A DNA stretch of 64,000 bases from DAOUJI01 sp965224415 (lineage in GTDB: Bacteria > Chloroflexota > Dehalococcoidia > Lucifugimonadales > JAGWBF01), in NCBI GenBank assembly GCA_965224415.1, contig CBDCZB010000002.1:1-64000 (forward strand), in the 5' to 3' direction. Both the position numbers and the translations under genes were made by a program. Of the stretch, positions 1 to 7,960 are shown piece by piece (the stretch's first letter is position 1; the number at the start of each line of letters is the position of its first letter). The notes below the pieces were generated by a model. It worked only from the letters and a program-made list of their open reading frames with translations, did no database searches and was not told where the DNA came from.

Positions 1-1319
1 AAGGCCGAGGGCAGGGACCCGGACGCCATCGTGGTCATAGACCCCCACACCGACCTGGTTGCCGGCATCCTCGAACACGTCCCGGAGCCGCTCATCGACA
101 GCGTAAAGCTCATAGACCTGTCGGACGAGACCCGCTCCCCCGGCATCAACCTGCTGGACCACCCGACCGGGACCGCACCGCCGACTCGGTGGTGCGCGTG
201 GCGAAGGGCCTCTGGGAGCAGTGGGGGCCGAGGATGCAGTCCATCCTCGAACAGACCGTCAAGACCCTCCACGAGGTCAACGAGCAGGTGGAGGCGGAGC
301 AGCAGTACACCATCCTCGACGGGCTGAAGCTGCTGTCCGACGACCCCTTCCGCAACGCCGTCCTGAAGAAGGTGAGCGACCCCTACCTGCTGGAGTGGTG
401 GGCGAGGGACTTCGGCAGCTGGCACCGCCAGTACCGCGCCGAGGCCCTGACGCCCGTCCAGACCCGCCTCTCCTACTACTCCTCCTCCAAGCGGGCCAGG
501 GCCATCCTCGGCCAGCGCCGCTCCACCATCGACCTGCGCGACACCATCCTGCAGGGCGGCATCCTGCTGGTGTCCACCGCCCAGGGAGCCGTCGGGAGGG
601 ACGTGTCCGCCCTGGTGGGAGCGTCCCTCCTCAACCTGGTCGATTCGGTGATACGGGAGCAGGAGAGCGTCTCACTCGGCCAGCGGCGCGGCGCGCTTGT
701 CGTCGTGGACGAGATGCAGTCGATGCCCGGAGTGGACTACGAGTCGATGCTCTCGGAGCTGGGCAAGTTCGGGGCGTCGTTTGTGCTCGCGACCCAGAGC
801 CTCGCGAAGCTCGACGACCTCTCCCGCACCATGCGGGACACCCTGCTCGCCAACGTCGGATGCCTGGCCGTCTTCCAGGTGGCCGGGAGCGACGCAAGGC
901 AGCTGGTCTGGGAGCTGGGCAAGGAGCGGGTCACCGAGGACGACATCACGTCGCTGCCCGTCCACCACTGCTACGTCCGCGCCACCGTGGGCAAGGAGCG
1001 GATGCCCGCCTTCTCGATGATGGTCCGCAAGCCCGAGGAGGGAGACCCGGAGACCGCCGCCCGCATCCGCGAGGCGGCAACCGCGTACACCGTCTCGGCC
1101 CGCCAGGCGGACTACGCCGACGCCGACGGTCACCGGAAGGTGGGCGACTACCGCAAAGGCATAGAAGACCTCAAAACCGCCAAACAGGAGGACCAGCGGG
1201 AGGCTGAGCGGGACGCGGTGCGGAGGAAGCAGACCAGCAAGCGGAGAGCGGACGCTGCGGACGCCGGAAGGGGCGGGACAGCCGGAGCCGCTGACGAGGA
1301 AGAGGAGGCCGTGGAATGA
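1..1319 (+). pseudogene. Transfer ATPase of ICE A, 5' truncated by the window and frameshifted
   Basis: This is the C-terminal half of a HerA/VirD4-like conjugative ATPase, paralogous to the 859-residue protein at 44755-47334. Reading starts in frame 1 (VVIDPHTDLV) and is lost near 160. The rest continues in another frame from about 189 and includes the Walker B stretch VVVDEMQSMPG. Alignment with the ICE B copy shows about 10 bp missing after the GINLLD codons, where the B copy reads DTRIFSDRDRT. That explains the frame change. The stop overlaps the next start (ATGA). The ICE A copy is probably non-functional unless the deletion is a sequencing error. Several stretches around 229-280 match the ICE B copy almost base for base. 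Confidence 0.75.
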
Positions 1320-2968
1320 AACCCGCAGGATGTGAGGCCGACCTGCTCCGCGCCCTGGCTTCGATGCCCTTCCTCGACCGGCTGGAGATGGTCGCCGTCT
1401 GCGGCTGGTCGAGGGGCGCCGTCTACGAGGCCATAGAGAGCCTGGAGTCCGGCGGGTTCTGCGCCTCCGTGCCCCACGCCGTAGACCCGCTTCCCCCGGC
1501 GCGGAGGTTCCATCTCACCGCCGCAGGGCTGCGCAGGCTCGCCCGAGAGGAGGGCGTCGCGCTCGACGAGCTGGTGCGCTCCCATCCCGTCTCCGCCCAG
1601 TGGCGGCGCATCCTGATGGACCGGCTCGACCCGCTCGCCTCCGTCTACCACGTCGCCTCCGCCCTCTCCAACGTCGCCTACCCCATCCGGTTCCGCTGGT
1701 ACCGGGCCATGCCGATGGACGCCGCCGTGACGCTGCCGGGCGGCAGGACCGTCGGGATCATCAGGCAGGGACTAACCGCCGACCGGTCGGGCTTCTCCAA
1801 GCGGCTCTGGCGGCTGCGCGACTGGCCGCTCCCCGGAACGCTCCTCATCCTCATGGCCGACGACGTGCGGCTCAGGCACGCCCGCAGGCTCCTCTCGACC
1901 ACCGACGTGCCGGCCCTGTTCGCCCTGGAACGCGAGGCGGTCCTGGCCGGATCGGGCGACCGGATATGGAGCCCCGTCAAGGTCTCCGCCGCCATCGACC
2001 TGCGCTACGAGCTCGACCGGGCGGCCCCCGGGGGCGAGCTGCCGCGGGAGCCGGAACCGGAGCGGGCCGACTTCCCCGCCGATCTCCCCGACAGGGGGGC
2101 GGCGGCGGACATGTCCGACCATATGCTGCCCGTCATTCTCAAGTCCGCCGAGAAGTGCGCCCTCGACCTGATCTCGGACTGGCCCTGGGTCGCTCTCCAG
2201 GAGCTGGCCGGGCTGATGGGCGTCTCGCCCCAGAGGGCCTCCCAGCTCGTCAACCCCCTCGAAGGCTTCGGGCTCGTGAGCCGCCCCCGCGACGCGGGCG
2301 GACGCATCGTCCTCACCGACCGGGCGCTGACACACCTGGCCCGTAGGGACCGCACGTCCGTCGGCGTGGCGAAGAGACGGTGGAGCGTCGCCCTCGAAGA
2401 CGCCGAGATCCCCTTGGAGTGGCGCAACCTCTCCGGCAGGAGAACGCGGCAGCTGCTGAGGAACGCCGAGCACACCTCCGCCGTCCACGGCTTCCTGGCC
2501 GCGCTGGCGATGCAGGCCCCCCTGCTGGGATGGGAGATCGCCCAGCTCGACCCGCCCAGAAGGGCCTCCCGCCACTTCCGGCACGACGGCGGGATGCGCG
2601 CCGTCAACCCCGACGCCTTCGGTGTCCTCGCCAAGAGCGACACACGCTGGCCCTTCTTCCTGGAGTGGGAGCGAAGGGCCGTGCGCCCCTCAATCATGTC
2701 GGCGCGCCTCGCCCCCTATCTGCGCTACTTCTCATCGCACAGACCCACCGACGACCACGGCGTCCGGCCCGCCGTCCTGGTCGTATTCGACGACGACATC
2801 GCGGCAACCCACTTCCTGCGCGTGGCGCGGGAGGAGATGAGGGCGGCGGGCGAGACGGTGCCCCTGTGGGTCTCCCATCGGGAGGCCATAGACGCCCTGG
2901 GGCCGCTGGGACGCGCCTGGCGCGCCCCCACCGACTGGGAGTCGCCCCAGGCCCTGCCGCCGCAATGA
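1316..2968 (+). CDS. Replication-relaxation-like winged-helix protein (ICE A)
   Basis: This 550-residue protein is homologous along its length to the 562-residue protein at 47331-49019. Two winged-helix segments can be seen: one at the N-terminus (LASMPFLDRLEMVAVCGWSR) and one near residues 275-330 (WVALQELAGLMGVSPQRASQ). The C-terminal part has FFLEWERRAVRP followed by YLRYFSSHRPTDDHG, the layout of the replication-relaxation family seen on plasmids and ICEs. The start overlaps the stop of the preceding ATPase, so the two are translationally coupled. The family is thought to act in plasmid DNA processing. The exact reaction here is not known. Confidence 0.6.
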   Translation: MKPAGCEADLLRALASMPFLDRLEMVAVCGWSRGAVYEAIESLESGGFCASVPHAVDPLPPARRFHLTAAGLRRLAREEGVALDELVRSHPVSAQWRRILMDRLDPLASVYHVASALSNVAYPIRFRWYRAMPMDAAVTLPGGRTVGIIRQGLTADRSGFSKRLWRLRDWPLPGTLLILMADDVRLRHARRLLSTTDVPALFALEREAVLAGSGDRIWSPVKVSAAIDLRYELDRAAPGGELPREPEPERADFPADLPDRGAAADMSDHMLPVILKSAEKCALDLISDWPWVALQELAGLMGVSPQRASQLVNPLEGFGLVSRPRDAGGRIVLTDRALTHLARRDRTSVGVAKRRWSVALEDAEIPLEWRNLSGRRTRQLLRNAEHTSAVHGFLAALAMQAPLLGWEIAQLDPPRRASRHFRHDGGMRAVNPDAFGVLAKSDTRWPFFLEWERRAVRPSIMSARLAPYLRYFSSHRPTDDHGVRPAVLVVFDDDIAATHFLRVAREEMRAAGETVPLWVSHREAIDALGPLGRAWRAPTDWESPQALPPQ

Positions 2969-3016
2969 ACGACTGGAAACAGAAAGCCATGAGTTCGGAA
3001 AATATTCACAAAAAGC

Positions 3017-3181
3017 AAGGCCATCGGCATCGACTACAAGCAGATGTACCGATGGCACAACGAGGGCGTCGAGCCGAGCGGGGGCGCCTACCACTCCCTC
3101 GTCCTGTTCGCAAGCAGGATCCCCGGAGGACTGCACATCATCTTCGGCGAGGGGTTCCAGATGACCTTCTTCAAGGACTGA
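3017..3181 (+). pseudogene. Remnant of an XRE-like HTH gene
   Basis: About 54 codons without an upstream start read KAIGIDYKQMYRWHNEGVEP and then ASRIPGGLHIIFGEGFQ. They match the second half of the ICE B HTH protein at 53715-54047 (DPRQLQRWREGTKPSG, SSRIPGGMNILFG). An in-frame TGA at 2990-2992 and the missing first half mark it as a decayed fragment. It lies on the plus strand here, whereas the ICE B array is on the minus strand, so the regulatory array once existed in ICE A and was rearranged or deleted. Confidence 0.6.
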
Positions 3182-3335
3182 CCGGCTCGCCCCGCCCGCG
3201 CAGGCGCAACGGCGGGGAATGAGCCGGCATGGACGCCGCCGGGAGCGCGCCCCATCCGTCCGCTCCCGGCGGCGCATCCACCGACCTGTAACGAGAGGCC
3301 GGCGGCCCGCTGACTCGCCGCTGCGATTACGCACC

Positions 3336-3557
3336 ATGAAAGATGCCACCGGAGAGAACGAACACAACAGACGGGAGAGGCCCGACGGGGACGAGACCCT
3401 GAGCGAGCTGATGTCCTCCTACACCCCGAAGCAGCGGGAGACCCTGCTGAAGGGGTTCCGCATCCTGGCGAAGGTCGCCGTCCGCGCCCACATGGAACGG
3501 CAGACGCCGGGGTCGACGACGGCGCTGGACGACGACGGCGGTGAGGAGGAGGGATGA
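3336..3557 (+). CDS. Small protein upstream of the ICE A recombinase
   Basis: This 73-residue protein begins at ATG 3336 and its stop overlaps the recombinase start. The middle (YTPKQRETLLKGFRILAKVAVRAHMERQ) resembles the 63-residue protein at 54280-54471 in ICE B (LTDRQ, GLRILARIIARHY), which suggests a small helical family attached to these ICEs. The tail is acidic. The function is unknown. Position next to the recombinase hints at a directionality or regulatory role, which is inference. Confidence 0.5.
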   Translation: MKDATGENEHNRRERPDGDETLSELMSSYTPKQRETLLKGFRILAKVAVRAHMERQTPGSTTALDDDGGEEEG

Positions 3558-5197
3558 TGGATACCCCTCCAACACTCACCGACCCCACGCCGGTGGCCCT
3601 CTACGCCAGGGTGTCCAGCGACCGCCAGGACGTGGACCTCTCCATCTCCGCCCAGCTGCGGGCTCTCAGGGACTACGCTCGCAAGAACGGCTACATCGTC
3701 GCTCGCGAGTACGTGGACGAGGCCGAGAGCGGACGCATCGCCGACCGCCCCGAGTTCCGCAAGATGATTGACGAGGCCGCCAGGCCCAACGCCGCGTTCC
3801 AGGAGATTCTGGTCTGGAAGTTCTCCCGCTTCACCCGCAAGCGGGAGCACGCCGTCGCCTTCAAGTCCATGCTCAGGCGCAAGGGGGTCAGGGTGGTCTC
3901 CATCACAGAACACGCCGATGACACTCCCACCGGCAAGCTCATGGAGGCCATCATCGAGAGCGTGGACGAGTTCTACTCGGAGAATCTGGCCCAGGAGGTC
4001 ACCAGGGGGATGCGCGAGGCCGCCTCTCGCGGCTTCTGGATCGGGAGCAGGACGCCCTACGGCTACAACAGGCTCATGGTGCAGGACGGGCCGAAGAAGC
4101 GGCCCACCCTGGAACCCGACCCCGACGCCTCCCGCGTCGTCAAGCGCATCTTCGACATGGCCGAGGCCGGAACGGGGATGCTGCACATCGCCCGCGCCCT
4201 CAACGACGAGGGCATCGCCAGCCCCGCGGGTAAGCTCTGGTCCAAGAACGGCATCCACTTCATCCTCAGGAACGAGGTCTACACGGGGACATTGATCTGG
4301 GGCGCCAACGCCAAGGACAAGGCCGAGCCGGTGCGGATCGAGAAAGCGTTCCCCGCCATCGTCTCCAAAGCCAAGTCCCAGCGCGTCAACAGGCTGATGC
4401 GCTCCCGCGCACCCAAGATCATCAATCCTCGCAGGGTGGGAAGCTCCTACCTGCTCAGCGGACTGGTCAAGTGCAAGGCGTGCAACAGGGCGCTCAGCGG
4501 ACAGGTCGCCAAGAGCGGCCGGTTCTCCTACTACGTATGCCAGTCGATCATGAAGCGCGGCAAGGATGCCTGCGACACTCCCAGGCTCAACGCCCGCCGC
4601 TTTGAGGAACTGGTCGTCGGCAAGATTCGCTCCAACGTCCTCACCGAGGGCAACATCCGCGCCTTGGTGAAGGTCGTCGACGAGCAGATGGACGGAGTGG
4701 CCCACGAGCAGCGCAAGAGGCAGGAGACCATCGAGGATGAGCTTGAAGACGTGAAGCGGAAGCTGGGCCGCATCTGGCACTTCGTAGAGACGACCGACAT
4801 TGGTATGGCCGACGCCTCGGACCGTATCAAGGAGCACCGTGAGCAGCAGCAGCGCCTGGAGGAAGCAGCGGCGGAGGCCAGGGCGATCCTCTCGCAGCGT
4901 AGGGCGGTCCTGGACGACGTGGAAACCATTGCGGCCTACGCCCAGGATATGAGCGAATTCTTGAACCAGAGCGAACTGACTGAGCGCAGGGCCTTCATAG
5001 AGACCTTCGTCAAGGAGATCGTCGTGATGCCGGGCGACGCCCTGCTGCGCTACACCATCCCCATGCCCGACGATAGCTCCATACCCGGGAGGAACGCCGA
5101 GGAGATGGCGCTGAACGGCTCAGTTCTGTCTACCGTCAAAAATGGTGGGCCAAGGTGTACCGATTTGCGAACTTTTCGCTGGGAGGTACTCATATAA
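3554..5197 (+). CDS. Large serine recombinase / integrase of ICE A
   Basis: This 547-residue protein has the resolvase catalytic domain at the N-terminus (ALYARVSSDRQ, nucleophile Ser21; arginines in WKFSRFTRKREH), then the recombinase domain, a zinc ribbon (CKACNRAL and later YYVCQSIMKRGKDAC), and a C-terminal coiled-coil region rich in Glu and Arg. It is about as long as typical large serine integrases and is clearly homologous to the ICE B enzyme at 56414-58009. Its coding region crosses the attachment core at 5143-5151, so its last 15 codons (RCTDLRTFRWEVLI and stop) are read from the left arm of ICE B. It probably catalyses integration and excision of ICE A at the tRNA-Met 3' end. Confidence 0.9.
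   Translation: MMDTPPTLTDPTPVALYARVSSDRQDVDLSISAQLRALRDYARKNGYIVAREYVDEAESGRIADRPEFRKMIDEAARPNAAFQEILVWKFSRFTRKREHAVAFKSMLRRKGVRVVSITEHADDTPTGKLMEAIIESVDEFYSENLAQEVTRGMREAASRGFWIGSRTPYGYNRLMVQDGPKKRPTLEPDPDASRVVKRIFDMAEAGTGMLHIARALNDEGIASPAGKLWSKNGIHFILRNEVYTGTLIWGANAKDKAEPVRIEKAFPAIVSKAKSQRVNRLMRSRAPKIINPRRVGSSYLLSGLVKCKACNRALSGQVAKSGRFSYYVCQSIMKRGKDACDTPRLNARRFEELVVGKIRSNVLTEGNIRALVKVVDEQMDGVAHEQRKRQETIEDELEDVKRKLGRIWHFVETTDIGMADASDRIKEHREQQQRLEEAAAEARAILSQRRAVLDDVETIAAYAQDMSEFLNQSELTERRAFIETFVKEIVVMPGDALLRYTIPMPDDSSIPGRNAEEMALNGSVLSTVKNGGPRCTDLRTFRWEVLI
5143..5172. other. Attachment junction between ICE A and ICE B (core plus P' arm)
   Basis: The 9-bp core TGGTGGGCC (5143-5151) repeats at 57994-58002, where it is the tRNA-Met 3' end with CCA. 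After five bases comes GTACCGATTTGCGAAC (5157-5172), the exact reverse complement of 57974-57989. Joining the two ends of ICE B would give arm, 4-bp spacer, core, 5-bp spacer and inverted arm, about 50 bp in all, which is the size and symmetry of a serine-integrase attP. Confidence 0.85.
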
Positions 5198-5371
5198 CAA
5201 GTGGGTTCGGTGGCACTGGTCAACTCCCCAACCTCCGCCCCGACTGTCATCTGTACAACGTTTCTGACAATCTGGAAGCTGGTGCCGACCTATAGTAGGC
5301 ATCCTGGACTGGCTGAGGACCGTGGGTTGGTCATCGATCTGGCACGACGACTACCCCCTTGTAGCCTAACC

Positions 5372-5833
5372 TCACGAGCGTAACGAAACCACTCCTGTCG
5401 GATTGGCAGAGAGTTCTGCCCCTCCGTTACTTCTGAGCTCCCTCAATAGTGTGAGCAGGCTCTCGGTGTCGCTCTTGAGCTTGCACTCCCAAATTGTGGT
5501 CACCGTCCATCCTCGGTCCTCAAGCCTAGTTCGGTTCCTGGCGTCCCGGCTAATGTTGGCATCAAATTTCGAGTTCCAAAACTCCCGATTGGAAGCTGGC
5601 CGCTTGGATTTCTTGCATCCATGCTGGTGCCAGAAACACCCGTGGACGAAAACGGCAAGCCGATACTTCGATAGGACCAAGTCGGGGGTGCCTGGCAGGT
5701 CCCGGACGCGCAATCTATACCTGAAACCGTCTGTCCAGAGTGCTCGCCTAACGTGCAACTCCGGGCGAGTGTTTCTATCTCGGACCCGAGACATCAGCCG
5801 GGAACGCCCTTCAGAGGTCAGAGCATCCTGCAT
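5372..5833 (-). CDS. vsr: Very-short-patch-repair-type endonuclease (Vsr)
   Basis: This 153-residue protein matches the Vsr family along its length: the start LTSEGRSRLMSRVRDRNTRPEL, the catalytic stretch YRLRVRDLPGTPDLVLSKYR with the active-site Asp, the VFVHGCFWHQHGC motif with the zinc-binding His and Cys residues, and NREFWNSKFDANISRD. Vsr nicks next to T:G mismatches that arise by deamination of 5-methylcytosine, and the gene usually travels with a cytosine methyltransferase. One lies upstream on the same strand (10187-11401), at the head of the same gene run. In these gene sets Vsr-like enzymes have also been proposed as restriction nucleases. Confidence 0.88.
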   Translation of the reverse strand: MQDALTSEGRSRLMSRVRDRNTRPELHVRRALWTDGFRYRLRVRDLPGTPDLVLSKYRLAVFVHGCFWHQHGCKKSKRPASNREFWNSKFDANISRDARNRTRLEDRGWTVTTIWECKLKSDTESLLTLLRELRSNGGAELSANPTGVVSLRS

Positions 5834-6092
5834 GGTCAGAGTGACCTCTTTCTCTTATGGCCTTTGGAGCGCACCTTGAGCCATGGGGCACTTTGAGGCC
5901 GCTGGCATGCGCCGGTTCTGTAGGCAGTGGATCGCCGAGCCCGGGTCCAAGGAAGACATGCGGTCGAAGACTTCGGTTTGTCTCCGGGCGCAATGCAGCG
6001 GCTTCTGGTTGTCTGCATTGGGTCAGCGCCCATGGAATGACGCGGCATGGCTTGCAGAGTAGCCATCTGGTCCTTTCCTTGCGCAAGCCGAT

Positions 6093-6725
6093 TCAAGCCA
6101 ATGCCCGAACCTTCCTCAGATGTTGGCGCAGGTCCTTATCCCCGGCTGCGTTGAGCTTGTCAAACACATGGCGTCGGCCGTAGAGAGAAGTCAGCATGCA
6201 CAGGACAAGCCCTACTTGATTCTCGGCGTCGAGCGGGAAGGAGGGCTGGGATTCTGGAATCCAATCTGGGGTCGTCGCCAAAGTCGTGCCGTTTATGCGT
6301 CTGCAGAGTTGCGCGTGGCAAAAATCGTGTGACCCATGTCCTGATTCAAGTCCTCCTTCGTCTGTCTCAAATCTAATCGCCAGGGATTGAAGGCCCGCAT
6401 ACTTATCGAGCATTGTGAGAAGCACGTAGACTCTGAAATGAACCCATTGGTCTGAAGTCTCAAGGGTCAACAAAGGTAGGATAGTCTTGTCAATTACGGG
6501 CTCCAAGAACAGAAATCGATGCTGGCCCCTCAGGCCGAGCTCGGAACTGCCACGTGCAAGACCGCGCAGTCCGTAAGCATCGATGTGGTTAGGCCTGTAT
6601 ACTCCGTAAACCTTGTCTCGAAGAGTCGCAAGTGGACCGTCCTCCCACTTATATTCACTGAGAAAGTTCGACAGGATGTCGGATACTGCGAGTCGAACTG
6701 TTTCGTCTGCTGGACCGACCGGCAT
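6093..6725 (-). CDS. Uncharacterised protein of the GHKL/receiver/Dcm cluster
   Basis: This 210-residue protein is not recognised. It has no membrane segment or signal peptide and mixes helical stretches with conserved-looking aromatic patches (YGVYRPNHIDAYGLRGLARG, DQWVHFRVYVLLTMLDKY). It starts 8 bp after the receiver-like gene stops, so it is almost certainly in the same operon. It is followed by about 260 bp without a convincing gene and then vsr. It could be an effector or a connector of this cluster. Confidence 0.65.
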   Translation of the reverse strand: MPVGPADETVRLAVSDILSNFLSEYKWEDGPLATLRDKVYGVYRPNHIDAYGLRGLARGSSELGLRGQHRFLFLEPVIDKTILPLLTLETSDQWVHFRVYVLLTMLDKYAGLQSLAIRFETDEGGLESGHGSHDFCHAQLCRRINGTTLATTPDWIPESQPSFPLDAENQVGLVLCMLTSLYGRRHVFDKLNAAGDKDLRQHLRKVRALA

Positions 6726-6733
6726 GGTTCTCC

Positions 6734-7960
6734 CTACACGCTAAATGCAACTTGAGGAACGTAGGCGACAATCAACGGATCCTGAGGTCCGCCGGATCCT
6801 GCCTGAGCCACGAATGTGAGGGCCTCCGGAGATTCGCTCTTGAAAACGAAACGCTTATTGAAGGGTGGAGATACGTCTGCTCTGAAGTCATCTGCAAGTG
6901 CGGTGGGCACGAACCGCGAGATGTTCTCGCAGAATACCCAATCAATGTCCTTGACTGTCCAGGGGTCCTTCACTTCGGGGATGCGCTCATCTCTGTTGAT
7001 GTCTGGCCAATACCAGACGGGCCTCCAAAGCCAGTGCTGCCTTTTGAATCTGTACTCCATCAAGACATCCGCCAACAGGCCGCTGACCTCCTCGTTGTTA
7101 GGATCACACAAACGATTCCAACCATGTATGTCCTGGTATTCGTCTCGCACGAGGCTAGGAAACCTAGAAGCAAGATGCGGCGCATCGACCAAAATGCTCT
7201 GTTCGGGAAGAATGAGCCCGTTCAACAGAGCAAGCAACCGGGCCGCAGCCACCCGTGCCATGTATTCAGGTGGTAGCTCATCTTTCGATTCGAGGCCGCC
7301 GCGGGCCTGCTTCACGAAGGTGCTGAATTGGACGGCTTCCATTCTGCCGCTGCCCAGGAAAAAGTCGTGCGCGCTCTTCGGCAACCAGTCAATGAAGCGC
7401 TCAAGTTCAAGGAAGTCGAGGATAGGTGCATCCAGGTTTTGCCGAACATCCTCGACGCACTTTTCAAAATTCACCCTGGCGTTGGGTAGAGAGGGCCAAT
7501 GCCAGGGCCTGTAACCCTCAAACGAACCGGTCCATAGCCCCGGGTTGCCGATTTGAATGTCGCCTAGATGCAAATCGGCAAAATCCAACGAAGGGCTGCG
7601 AAGGCTCAGGTCGAAGGAATTGGTCCCGTACTCATTGAGGACGATGATCAACCCGCACTTGGTGAAACAGCGGAGAAGATACGCCAGCCTGCTTCCTGTG
7701 GTATCCCCTGCCTCCGAGTAACGTAGAAGGTCGTAGTCGACCACGATTATGTCTGCCTCGTCGACTTCAGTTGAGGCCATGTCTCTTTCGCCGGCTCTCC
7801 ACGCGGCTCTTCTGCGATTCATCTGCCCGATCAATTCTTGGAAGGCCTCTCGTTTAACTGCTGTTACATTCGCCTTGTCGCAGACGGCCCGGACCTTCGT
7901 GGCCAAACGGTCCGCAATCTCTGGGTTATCGTCATACACCAACACTTGTATCGTGCTCAT
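6734..7960 (-). CDS. Receiver-like (response-regulator-like) protein with a long C-terminal domain
   Basis: This 408-residue protein starts at MSTIQVLVYDDNPEIADRL. The start overlaps the stop of the GHKL ATPase by 4 bp (ATGA). The first 130 residues resemble a receiver fold: an acidic pair on strand 1 (YDDN), a strand ending in the candidate phospho-acceptor Asp (DIIVVDYDLL), and a following strand IIVLNEYG, with an insertion between strands 1 and 3. The remaining roughly 270 residues match nothing I recognise and end in a beta-rich region (LIVAYVPQVAFSV). Tight coupling to an upstream ATPase with a histidine-kinase-type C-terminal domain suggests signalling between the two. Confidence 0.65.
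   Translation of the reverse strand: MSTIQVLVYDDNPEIADRLATKVRAVCDKANVTAVKREAFQELIGQMNRRRAAWRAGERDMASTEVDEADIIVVDYDLLRYSEAGDTTGSRLAYLLRCFTKCGLIIVLNEYGTNSFDLSLRSPSLDFADLHLGDIQIGNPGLWTGSFEGYRPWHWPSLPNARVNFEKCVEDVRQNLDAPILDFLELERFIDWLPKSAHDFFLGSGRMEAVQFSTFVKQARGGLESKDELPPEYMARVAAARLLALLNGLILPEQSILVDAPHLASRFPSLVRDEYQDIHGWNRLCDPNNEEVSGLLADVLMEYRFKRQHWLWRPVWYWPDINRDERIPEVKDPWTVKDIDWVFCENISRFVPTALADDFRADVSPPFNKRFVFKSESPEALTFVAQAGSGGPQDPLIVAYVPQVAFSV

Larger units (their letters stand above)
1..5151 (+). mobile_element. ICE A, right end only
   Basis: The segment carries the same gene order as the right end of ICE B: transfer ATPase, replication-relaxation-like protein, small genes, large serine recombinase. 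It ends at the 9-bp core TGGTGGGCC (5143-5151), which is the 3' end of the tRNA-Met gene found at the other end of ICE B. The left end of ICE A lies outside the window. ICE A and ICE B are related but not identical, and they sit head to tail, as expected for tandem accretion at one attachment site. Confidence 0.75.

Noticed and set aside
5811..6096. Two overlapping short frames between vsr and the unknown 210-residue gene
   Set aside because: No ribosome site, odd composition and mutual overlap in different frames. The ~260-bp stretch is left as non-coding.
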